From NCBI GenBank assembly GCA_017646885.1, contig JAGCLR010000404.1, positions 1 to 5,518 of the forward strand: a DNA stretch of 5,518 nt. The letters run 5' to 3'. Positions 1 to 4,914 of the stretch are shown one piece after another. Positions within the stretch are counted from its first letter, which is position 1; the number at the start of each line of letters is the position of its first letter. Source of the DNA: Methanobrevibacter sp. GTDB taxonomy: Archaea > Methanobacteriota > Methanobacteria > Methanobacteriales > Methanobacteriaceae. The position numbers and the translations under genes were made by a program. Below the pieces are notes generated by a model. It did not search any database, was not told the DNA's origin, and worked only from the letters and a program-made list of their open reading frames with translations.

Positions 1-257
1 CAGCTTAAGTCCATCTTAATGATATTGATTGTGTAATTGTGGATAATTGGGTTGCATAATAGTTTTTGACACATGTCGTCCACTTTTTCTCTTGCATCAT
101 CTTCTGAGTCTGCTTCCAATACAAAAGTAATGATCTCTTTTGTTTTGGTTCCTTTTACTTCATATCCTAAAAGAGCAAGGGACCTTTGAATAGTGGTTGC
201 TTCTGGATTTAACATTCCTGGTTTTAAGGAAACTTTAACTTCAATGTCATACATCAT
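1..257 (-). CDS. purS: PurS subunit of phosphoribosylformylglycinamidine (FGAM) synthetase, cut at or just before its C-terminus
   Basis: PurS is the small subunit that, with PurQ (glutaminase) and PurL (synthetase), converts FGAR, glutamine and ATP to FGAM in purine biosynthesis in the cytoplasm. The reading frame begins MMYDIEVKVSLKPGMLNPEA, the usual PurS opening (a beta strand, then K-x-G-[ML]-x-[ND]-P-E-x), followed by the family's I-x-x-x-L-x-x-L-G-Y segment at residues 23-32 and a helix rich in D, E and A. 85 codons are visible and the frame then reads TG-, which would be a stop if the next base outside the window is A; the family is usually 80-90 residues, so the gene is nearly or fully complete. 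The start is supported by AGGTGAT 7 bases upstream; two ATG codons are adjacent (positions 257 and 254) and either could be used. It lies downstream of purC in the same direction, and purQ/purL would be expected just beyond the left edge. Confidence 0.93.
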   Translation of the reverse strand, partial: MMYDIEVKVSLKPGMLNPEATTIQRSLALLGYEVKGTKTKEIITFVLEADSEDDAREKVDDMCQKLLCNPIIHNYTINIIKMDLS

Positions 258-315
258 TTTTAATCACCTAAATTTAATTTTATAGCTTTGGTTTAGTTTT
301 ATAGTAGTTTGATTC

Positions 316-330
316 TAAGCCTTTGGCTTA
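316..330 (-). other. Short hairpin between purC and purS
   Basis: TAAGCC and GGCTTA form a perfect 6-bp inverted repeat around a 3-base loop. On the coding (minus) strand it is not followed by a T-run, so it does not look like a terminator; the T-run lies on the other side (331-341). It could be an mRNA processing or stability element between two co-transcribed genes, or simply chance structure. No oligo-T tract follows the purC stop, which fits read-through into purS. Confidence 0.45.
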
Positions 331-366
331 TGAATTTTTTTAATAATAATTATAATTTCAGATTAT

Positions 367-1113
367 TTAAATTCCCCATTTTTGTCTGTCTTCTTCAGTT
401 AAGAGTCTGTTGAAGACTTCTTCATATGCATCAATGACCTCATCATCCTTTCCTTGTCTGAAGAGTTCCTTATCAAGCATGTCAAGGGTTTCAGCATCCC
501 ATAATCTGCAGCTGTCAGGACTTATCTCATCACCTAAGATGATGTTTCCATCCTTGTCCTTACCGAATTCGATTTTAAAGTCAACAAGAATGATTCCAAT
601 ATCCTTAAACATTTTGCTCATGACTTCATTTACCTTAAGAGCAAGCTCTCTTAATGTGTCTAAGTCTTCTTTAGTAGCTATTCCGAGAGCAATAGCTATT
701 GCATCATTCAACATTGGATCATGGAACTCATCATCCTTAAAGTCCATTTGTATAAGAGGTGGGTTGAATGGAGCCTTATCTTCGAATGGGAATTTTCTGA
801 TAATGCTTCCTGTTGCTATGTTTCTTACAATAACTTCTATAGGAATCATATCAAGCTTTTTAGCTTTCATCACACATGGTTCGCATAATTCAATCAATTG
901 TGTTTCCACTCCAGCATCTTCAAGAGTTTCAAAGATCTTTGCACAAATAATTGAGTTGATGTAACCTTTTTGGCCCATGCTTTCTTTTCTAGCGCCATCT
1001 CCTGCAGTCATGTCATCTCTAAAGTCAATTATGACCTCATCAGGATTTTCACCTTGGAAAACGCTTTTTGCCTTTCCTTCATAAAGTAAATTTTTAGAAT
1101 CCATTTCAATCAT
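367..1113 (-). CDS. purC: Phosphoribosylaminoimidazole-succinocarboxamide (SAICAR) synthetase
   Basis: PurC joins CAIR and aspartate using ATP to give SAICAR in de novo purine synthesis; it is a cytoplasmic enzyme. The 248-residue product has the normal length and the family motifs in order: the nucleotide-binding strand-loop YEGKAKSV (11-18), FRDDMTAGDG (31-40), the first signature IPIEVIVRNIATGS (90-103), the second signature LVDFKIEFG (176-184), and LGDEISPDSCRLWD (193-206), which carries metal- and substrate-binding acidic residues. The C-terminus is intact, ending at a TAA. Two starts are possible: ATG at 1113 (MIEMDSKNLL) or the in-frame ATG at 1104 (MDSKNLL). The second has GATGAT 5 bases upstream, close to the archaeal GGTGAT site, and gives the N-terminal length more usual for the family, so it may be the true start. 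The gene is followed by purS and is divergent from the HTH gene. Confidence 0.97.
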   Translation of the reverse strand: MIEMDSKNLLYEGKAKSVFQGENPDEVIIDFRDDMTAGDGARKESMGQKGYINSIICAKIFETLEDAGVETQLIELCEPCVMKAKKLDMIPIEVIVRNIATGSIIRKFPFEDKAPFNPPLIQMDFKDDEFHDPMLNDAIAIALGIATKEDLDTLRELALKVNEVMSKMFKDIGIILVDFKIEFGKDKDGNIILGDEISPDSCRLWDAETLDMLDKELFRQGKDDEVIDAYEEVFNRLLTEEDRQKWGI

Positions 1114-1122
1114 CGTTTTAAA

Positions 1123-1141
1123 AATTATTTTGAAAATAATT
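1123..1141. promoter_or_regulatory. AT-rich perfect palindrome just upstream of purC, possible operator
   Basis: AATTATTTT and AAAATAATT form a perfect 9-bp inverted repeat around a single G, ending 10 bases before the purC start at 1113. The half-site AATTATTTT recurs at 1159-1167. This could be an operator or mRNA leader structure, but all bases of the arms are A or T in a very AT-rich region, so chance cannot be excluded. Confidence 0.3.
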
Positions 1142-1194
1142 CATTAATCAATCTTAACAATTATTTTAAAAATTCATATAGTTATAATATTTAA

Positions 1195-1204
1195 TTTTAT
1201 ATTT
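1195..1204 (-). promoter_or_regulatory. Candidate TATA box for purC
   Basis: On the minus strand this reads AAATATAAAA. It would place transcription start near 1170 and give a leader of roughly 60 bases before purC. The region is so AT-rich that other boxes (for example around 1175-1188) fit nearly as well, so the exact site is uncertain. Confidence 0.25.
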
Positions 1205-1373
1205 ATTATCATTAATAAATATAATTTAAATTTCATGCTTTTTTTAATTTTTCAATGGGGTTTCTTAAAGTCAATATCAATTTAATAATCCTTATCAAAT
1301 GTTGATGACTTGATTGATTTTCAATTCGTTTTCTAATCATTTTAAGATTTTTCAATATCGATAAAAGAAAAGA

Positions 1374-1380
1374 ATATATA
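1374..1380 (+). promoter_or_regulatory. Candidate TATA box for the HTH gene
   Basis: ATATATA is preceded by a purine-rich AAAGAAAAGA that could act as the TFB recognition element. It would start transcription near 1403-1406 and give a leader of about 60 bases. It is the best archaeal-style box in this stretch, but TATAAAT at 1383-1389 is an alternative. Confidence 0.45.
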
Positions 1381-1464
1381 CCTATAAATAGAATATAGAT
1401 ATTTAAGAAAAATGGGGATTTTTCTTTATTGTGTATTAGATTAAAAATATTGGGGATTGTTTTT

Positions 1465-2172
1465 ATGGAAAATAATTCTCTCAATAAGGCTAATGGCGAA
1501 AAGGCGATGTCTAAAGAGGAATTATCTGAATATATAATATCCGCTTATGATTCCGGTGAGACCATGGTGGACATTGCAAATGATGTTGGCAGAAGCAAAA
1601 TATACATCAGCAAGATCATCCATCAGGTTTATGATGATGAAGAGATTAAAGTTCGCCAGTACAATAAATTAAGAGGCAAAAACAAGCTTGATTTTTCAAA
1701 GTACAAGAGCACTTCCGGAATTTATAGAGTCAGCTTTGTTGAGAACAAGAGAAATGGAAATGATTATTGGTCATACCAATATTATGAAAACAGTAAGCTA
1801 AGAAGAATTGTTTCTGTAAATCTATACAAGTTAAAGGTTATCGTTTTGGATAGAGGATTGGATTGGATAGAGTTTACAGATGAAGCCAGTGAATTGGTTT
1901 TGAAATATAAGGAAACCTATGATGAGTCTTCATTGGAAAGACAAAACAAAACTGGATTCTTTAGAGTGACAAAACGTAAAACCAAAACAAAGCAAGGTTT
2001 CACTTGGGCTTATTCATTTAAAGAGAACAATCAACTCAATTTTGTCAGTTCAGTAAATATCAGTACACTTAAGGCTAAGGTTTTAGCTAATGGCTGGGAA
2101 TGGATTGAATTGACTGATGAGGCAAAAAGGTTGGTTGAGGAAAATTCTAAAGAACTTCAAAACAGGAATTGA
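1465..2172 (+). CDS. Unrecognised protein with N-terminal helix-turn-helix and two AP2-like repeats
   Basis: The 235-residue product is probably DNA-binding; I do not recognise a named family. Residues 20-56 look like a helix-turn-helix of the resolvase or sigma-region type: an amphipathic helix, then DIANDVGRSKIYISKII (36-52), with the recognition helix starting near S44. Two tandem repeats follow at 84-145 and 163-224. They align without gaps at a 79-residue offset with about 26 identities in 61 positions: G-[IF]-[YF]-R-V, W-x-Y, S-V-N, L-K-x-x-V-L, then G-x-x-W-I-E-x-T-D-E-A. The pattern of short beta strands with conserved aromatics followed by a helix resembles the AP2/integrase-type DNA-binding fold, but no HNH nuclease motif or integrase catalytic residues are present. 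The start at 1465 is chosen for GGGGAT 7 bases upstream; a TTG in frame at 1429 would add 12 residues but lacks support. No signal peptide or membrane segment is visible. It could be a regulator or a remnant of a mobile-element protein. Confidence 0.85.
   Translation: MENNSLNKANGEKAMSKEELSEYIISAYDSGETMVDIANDVGRSKIYISKIIHQVYDDEEIKVRQYNKLRGKNKLDFSKYKSTSGIYRVSFVENKRNGNDYWSYQYYENSKLRRIVSVNLYKLKVIVLDRGLDWIEFTDEASELVLKYKETYDESSLERQNKTGFFRVTKRKTKTKQGFTWAYSFKENNQLNFVSSVNISTLKAKVLANGWEWIELTDEAKRLVEENSKELQNRN
1714..2124 (+). repeat. Two tandem protein-level repeats inside the HTH gene
   Basis: Unit 1 covers 1714-1887 and unit 2 covers 1951-2124, each 58 residues to the conserved TDEA, joined by a 21-residue linker. 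The likeness is clear in protein but weak in DNA, so the duplication is old. Unit 2 is richer in lysine (KRKTKTK at 170-176). Confidence 0.8.
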
Positions 2173-2185
2173 TCCTTTTAATTGA

Positions 2186-2230
2186 TTCTTCTTCTTTTTT
2201 ATCATATTTAATTTATTTTTTCAATTTTTT
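2186..2230 (+). terminator. Oligo-T terminator region after the HTH gene
   Basis: Three plus-strand T-rich tracts follow the stop codon: one ending in TTTTTT at 2195-2200, then TTTTTT at 2216-2221 and 2225-2230. No hairpin is needed for archaeal oligo-T termination. This suggests the HTH gene is not co-transcribed with glmS. Confidence 0.6.
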
Positions 2231-2360
2231 AAAACTTAATTTAGTTAACCTTGTTAAATTATTCGTTCTATTTTTTCATATTTTTAGAAATATTTAATTA
2301 ACTTATTATAGATATACAATATTAATATAAACTTTAAGTAAAAAATTTAAATAAAATAAA

Positions 2361-2379
2361 CTATAAATGATTTATAAAT
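2361..2379 (+). promoter_or_regulatory. Candidate TATA region for glmS
   Basis: Two overlapping TATA-like boxes, CTATAAAT (2361-2368) and TTTATAAAT (2371-2379), lie 52-70 bases before glmS, with A-rich sequence upstream that could serve as the TFB element. TATAAAT-G-ATTTATA (2362-2376) is a perfect palindrome. Transcription would start around 2390-2405, leaving a leader of only 25-40 bases, too short for a glmS ribozyme of the bacterial type. Confidence 0.45.
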
Positions 2380-2430
2380 TATTGACTTGAAATTTATTAA
2401 TATTATTTCATTACTTTATTTGGTGATACT

Positions 2431-4215
2431 ATGTGTGGAATTGTTGGATGTGTATTGAAAAATGATAAAGTGGCTCCGATTCTTTTGGATTCAATATCCA
2501 AATTGGAATATAGGGGATATGACTCCATTGGTTTGGCTACTGCTTGTGACGGTAAGATAAATCTTAAGAAGGATGCAGGAAAGATTGATGAAGTCAATTC
2601 CAAATTGAACTTTGCAGAAATGCCTGGAAGTTATGGTATTGCTCATGTAAGATGGGCAACTCATGGAGATCCAAGCAAGGAAAACTCACACCCACACTTG
2701 AATTCCGCAGGAACTATCGCTGTAGTTCACAATGGAATCATTGAGAACTATTTGGCTATCAAGGAAGATCTAATCTCTGAAGGATATGAATTTAAATCAG
2801 ACACTGATACAGAAGTAATTCCACACTTGCTTGACAAATTCATGAAAGAGGGATTGGATTTGGAAAAAGCGGTTCGTAAGGTCATAGGTGTTATTGAAGG
2901 TGCTTATGCTCTTGCAGCCATTTGCACTGATGAGCCAAATAAGGTAGTGGCTACCCGTAAGGACAGTCCTTTGATTGTAGGTATTGGTGAAGATGAATAC
3001 TTCGTTGCTTCAGATTCCCCAGCTATCCTAAAGTATACAAACAATATCGCTTATCTTGAAATGGGTGAAATCGTGATTCTCACTGAAGATGGCGTAACAT
3101 TCAAGGATGCTAACGATAAAGTCATGAAAAAGGACATTGATGTCTTGGACTGGTCTCCTGAAATGGCTGAAAAGGAAGGTTATGACCATTTCATGATTAA
3201 GGAAATCAATGAGCAGGATGTTGCAATCAGAAACACCTTAGGTGAAAAGAAAAAGATTAAAGCTATTGTTGATGAGGTTAAAGGAACCATCAACAGGGTT
3301 GTTTTTGTTGCATGCGGTACATCATACCATGCGTCATTGACAGGTAAGTACTTGATTGAGTCACTGGTAGGAATACCAACAGAGGTCTTGCTTGCTTCCG
3401 AGTTCAAGTATTCAGCTAAGGCATTGAATGACCAGACCCTTGTAATATTCATTTCACAATCCGGTGAAACTGCAGACACATTGAAGGCATTGGATGCAGC
3501 TAATGAGGTTTCAAAAACATTAGCTATTGTAAATGTAAGGGGAAGTTCCGCTACAAGAAGAGCGGATTATGTTATCCAAACTCAAGCAGGTCCTGAAATC
3601 GGTGTGGCAGCTACAAAGACTTATGTAAGCCAATTGATAGCTATTTACCTATTCTCTGCACTCCTTGCAGATGATGAGGAATTGCTTAAGAGATTGGAGA
3701 AAGTTCCTGATTACATTGATGAGGTTCTCAAGAAGCAAGGAATCATCCGTGAAATCTCACATTTATACAAAAGGGATAAGGATGCATTCTTCATTGGAAG
3801 AGGTTTCTCATATCCAATAGCTTTGGAAGGAGCTTTAAAACTTAAGGAGATATCCTATATCCATGCAGAAGGATATGCTGCTGGTGAGCTTAAGCATGGT
3901 CCGATTGCACTCATAGATGAGCATATTCCTGTAGTTGTGGTTGCACCTCCTGGTGAGGATTACAAGAAGATCATGAGCAATTTGCAGGAAGTTAAGGCAA
4001 GAGGTGCTGATATATTAGGTATTGGTGCTATAGGAGATATGGATTTGATTTCAGAATCAGATAATGTATTTTTAATAAATCCTGAAGTTGATGACATCTT
4101 GGCTCCACTTGTCTATATAATTCCACTTCAATTATTGAGCTATCATGTATCTGTAATTAGAAAATTAGATCCTGATAAGCCTAAGAACTTGGCTAAGTGT
4201 GTAACTGTAGAATAA
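2431..4215 (+). CDS. glmS: Glutamine:fructose-6-phosphate aminotransferase (isomerizing), glucosamine-6-phosphate synthase
   Basis: GlmS makes glucosamine-6-phosphate from fructose-6-phosphate and glutamine, the first step toward UDP-GlcNAc for cell-wall and surface glycans. The 594-residue protein is full length. The N-terminal Ntn-type glutaminase (1 to about 215) has the nucleophile Cys2 in MCGIVG, RGYDS (28-32), HVRWATHG (72-79, glutamine-binding Arg74), HNGIIENY (100-107, oxyanion Asn101/Gly102) and SDTDTE (123-128, Asp126). Two SIS sugar-isomerase domains follow: the first has CGTSYHA (295-301) and SQSGETADT (342-350); the second has [14 protein letters not shown] with Lys470 and Glu473, ELKHGP with His489, and the C-terminal [10 protein letters not shown] with Lys589, matching E. 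coli K485, E488, H504 and K603. One small oddity is Cys590 where the family usually has Ser. The start is fixed by the catalytic Cys2 and by GGTGAT 3 bases upstream. The expected glutaminase-SIS linker motif YDHFMIKEI is at 251-259. All catalytic residues I could check are present. Confidence 0.98.
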   Translation: MCGIVGCVLKNDKVAPILLDSISKLEYRGYDSIGLATACDGKINLKKDAGKIDEVNSKLNFAEMPGSYGIAHVRWATHGDPSKENSHPHLNSAGTIAVVHNGIIENYLAIKEDLISEGYEFKSDTDTEVIPHLLDKFMKEGLDLEKAVRKVIGVIEGAYALAAICTDEPNKVVATRKDSPLIVGIGEDEYFVASDSPAILKYTNNIAYLEMGEIVILTEDGVTFKDANDKVMKKDIDVLDWSPEMAEKEGYDHFMIKEINEQDVAIRNTLGEKKKIKAIVDEVKGTINRVVFVACGTSYHASLTGKYLIESLVGIPTEVLLASEFKYSAKALNDQTLVIFISQSGETADTLKALDAANEVSKTLAIVNVRGSSATRRADYVIQTQAGPEIGVAATKTYVSQLIAIYLFSALLADDEELLKRLEKVPDYIDEVLKKQGIIREISHLYKRDKDAFFIGRGFSYPIALEGALKLKEISYIHAEGYAAGELKHGPIALIDEHIPVVVVAPPGEDYKKIMSNLQEVKARGADILGIGAIGDMDLISESDNVFLINPEVDDILAPLVYIIPLQLLSYHVSVIRKLDPDKPKNLAKCVTVE

Positions 4216-4229
4216 TTTTTAAGTTTTTT
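4216..4229 (+). terminator. Oligo-T terminator of glmS
   Basis: TTTTT directly after the glmS stop codon and TTTTTT at 4224-4229 make a typical archaeal oligo-T termination signal on the plus strand. Confidence 0.6.
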
Positions 4230-4235
4230 ACAATA

Positions 4236-4303
4236 AAAAGACTAGGGGAAAAAAGAACTTAACCAAATGTGGCATATTTAGCTTTCTAAGAAAAAACCCT
4301 AGT
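4236..4303 (-). terminator. Long-range inverted repeat followed by T-run; terminator or structured RNA for the minus-strand small ORF
   Basis: ACTAGGG (4241-4247) and CCCTAGT (4297-4303) are perfect 7-bp inverted arms separated by 49 bases. On the minus strand the second arm is followed by CTTTTTATT, as in a terminator. The interior could fold into two small hairpins (TTAG/CTAA at 4278-4289 and CCA/TGG at 4263-4272), so the whole may be a small structured RNA with a closing stem. On the plus strand the following T-run is weaker (TTTGTAT), so it may also help end glmS transcripts. The unusually long spacing is the main doubt. Confidence 0.45.
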
Positions 4304-4322
4304 TTGTATAAAATCAAATTTC

Positions 4323-4345
4323 CACACGCTTCAATTAAAAGTGTG
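4323..4345 (-). other. Hairpin overlapping the end of the small ORF
   Basis: CACAC and GTGTG form 5-bp arms around a 13-base loop that contains the stop codon of the minus-strand small ORF. It may protect the 3' end of that mRNA or contribute to termination. The stem is short and could be chance. Confidence 0.3.
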
Positions 4346-4427
4346 TTGTTATAAATTGTATCAATTCATAAATGCTAATAGTGATTGCTAGTAATTTTAT
4401 GATTAATACAATTAAAAAAATATCCAT
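4335..4427 (-). CDS. Small hydrophobic membrane peptide, 30 residues (type I toxin-like)
   Basis: The frame opens MDIFLIVLIIKLLAITISIY and continues ELIQFITTHF to a TAA. Residues 3-19 form one strongly hydrophobic helix broken only by Lys11, followed by a short polar tail, so a membrane location is expected. Support for translation is the best in the window: AAAGGAGG lies 4 bases before the ATG, a near-complete match to the archaeal anti-Shine-Dalgarno. The complementary CCTCCTT lies just upstream and can mask this site. It is convergent with glmS and separated from it by terminator-like sequence. I recognise no homologue. Size, single helix and hidden ribosome-binding site recall type I toxins or small stress membrane peptides, but that is inference. 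The alternative is that the strong ribosome-binding site is merely one arm of a hairpin and the ORF is chance; a frame of 30 codons is common in AT-rich DNA only when stops are rare, which they are not here. Confidence 0.5.
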   Translation of the reverse strand: MDIFLIVLIIKLLAITISIYELIQFITTHF

Positions 4428-4430
4428 ATT

Positions 4431-4460
4431 GCCTCCTTTATTTTAAAAAATGAAGGAGGT
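4431..4460. promoter_or_regulatory. Hairpin that sequesters the Shine-Dalgarno site of the small ORF
   Basis: CCTCCTT (4432-4438) and AAGGAGG (4453-4459) are perfect 7-bp arms; the inner ATTTT/AAAAT extends the stem to a 2-base centre apart from one non-Watson-Crick position. Read as minus-strand RNA, the ribosome-binding site AAGGAGG is the 3' arm and would be hidden until the stem opens. Read as plus-strand RNA, the inner and outer odd positions become G-U pairs, so the fold is even better, with TATTTTTC nearby. It may therefore be a translational switch, a bidirectional terminator, or both. Confidence 0.6.
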
Positions 4461-4560
4461 AAATACTTATTTTTCATCTCAATCATTTTAATCATCAAAT
4501 TTCTTTTAGTTCTATTTTTTTATAATGATATAATTTGTTCAAGTGTTTGTATGATGTTAT

Positions 4561-4569
4561 ATTTATAAA
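4561..4569 (-). promoter_or_regulatory. Candidate TATA box for the minus-strand small ORF
   Basis: On the minus strand this reads TTTATAAAT, close to the methanogen TATA consensus, and would start transcription near 4540, giving a leader of about 110 bases that includes the hairpin at 4431-4460. A second box, TTATAAAAAA at 4515-4524 on the minus strand, would start near 4495 and give a leader of about 70 bases. Confidence 0.35.
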
Positions 4570-4584
4570 AAAAGTCAATGCCTA

Positions 4585-4615
4585 ATTATGAATTCTAAAA
4601 TTTAGAATTCATAAT
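4585..4615. repeat. Perfect 31-base palindrome with outer TGCCT/AGGCA arms
   Basis: ATTATGAATTCTAAA (4585-4599) and its exact reverse complement (4601-4615) flank a single A. Outside it, TGCCT (4579-4583) pairs with AGGCA (4629-4633), and A-runs of 7 and 8 lie beyond on both sides. On the minus strand the structure is followed by ATTGACTTTTTTT, so it could terminate transcripts coming from the acyltransferase gene. It could also be a protein-binding site or a small inserted element. A 15-bp perfect arm is unlikely by chance even in AT-rich DNA. Confidence 0.75.
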
Positions 4616-4644
4616 GCATACCACTTTCAGGCACTAAAAAAAAT

Positions 4645-4663
4645 TCTTCAGATTAAATGAAGA
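4645..4663. other. Small hairpin TCTTCA/TGAAGA
   Basis: Perfect 6-bp arms surround a 7-base loop. It lies just beyond the palindromic element and has no clear partner gene or T-run immediately after it. Function unknown. Confidence 0.3.
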
Positions 4664-4914
4664 GATGGGAATATTTTTAATAATTTTTCATTAAAATATT
4701 CTATTTCTTACTCTATCAAAACTACTATTTAAATTTGTTGTTTTTTCATTTAAGGTTTAATATTTGTTTTATATAGTAAACAAAAAGTATTTTAGTCTAA
4801 TTTTTCAAAAATAAGTTAATTTTATAATACTAATTCAATTTTACAGATTCATATCAATTTTTCAATTAGATATTAATAGGGTAATTCATGAAATTTAAAA
4901 AAAGAATAATGAGA
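4664..4914. other. AT-rich non-coding stretch downstream of the acyltransferase gene
   Basis: I see no ORF with a ribosome-binding site, no tRNA or rRNA, and no clear repeat here on either strand. Apart from the T-run at 4897-4903 (listed separately) it appears empty. With 4216-4663 it makes up the 699-base gap between glmS and the acyltransferase gene. Confidence 0.5.
4897..4903 (-). terminator. Oligo-T terminator of the acyltransferase gene
   Basis: On the minus strand a run of seven T residues begins about 11 bases after the stop codon, the usual archaeal termination signal. Confidence 0.6.

Larger units (their letters stand above)
1114..1464. other. Divergent intergenic region between purC and the HTH gene
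   Basis: This 351-base stretch holds no convincing gene. It contains the promoter-like elements of the two divergent genes, listed separately. The part from 1232 to about 1370 is T-rich on the plus strand and shows no RNA gene or clear repeat. An 83-codon minus-strand frame crosses it (1233-1484) but lacks a ribosome-binding site and begins inside the HTH gene, so it is not called. Confidence 0.6.

Noticed and set aside
410..964. 184-codon plus-strand frame
   Set aside because: It lies wholly inside purC on the opposite strand; its serine-rich product mirrors the purC codons and has no ribosome-binding site.
1301..1330. C/D-box-like RNA (TTGATGA near 1303)
   Set aside because: The C-box match is imperfect and no D box (CTGA) or terminal stem is found at a suitable distance.
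1429..1464. Extension of the HTH gene to a TTG start
   Set aside because: The 12 added residues are not needed by the domain, and the ATG at 1465 has a well-placed GGGGAT upstream.
1233..1484. 83-codon minus-strand frame in the purC-HTH intergenic region
   Set aside because: It begins inside the HTH coding region, has no ribosome-binding site at its first or internal ATG, and overlaps that gene's promoter and start. Its K/I/L/N-rich composition is what translated AT-rich DNA gives.
2245..2257. TTAAC-CTT-GTTAA inverted repeat between the HTH gene and glmS
   Set aside because: Arms of 5 bp in AT-rich spacer DNA are expected by chance; it is far from the glmS promoter and lacks a T-run directly after it.
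2390..2430. glmS ribozyme upstream of glmS
   Set aside because: The likely leader is only 25-40 bases and AT-rich, without the double-pseudoknot core.
2403..2603. 66-codon minus-strand frame over the glmS start
   Set aside because: Antisense shadow of glmS; no ribosome-binding site and no recognisable protein.
3180..3479. 99-codon minus-strand frame inside glmS
   Set aside because: Antisense shadow of the first SIS domain of glmS, with no independent support.
4216..4914. CRISPR array or tRNA gene in the long gap
   Set aside because: No regularly spaced direct repeats and no cloverleaf pattern are visible; the structure found there is inverted rather than direct repeats.
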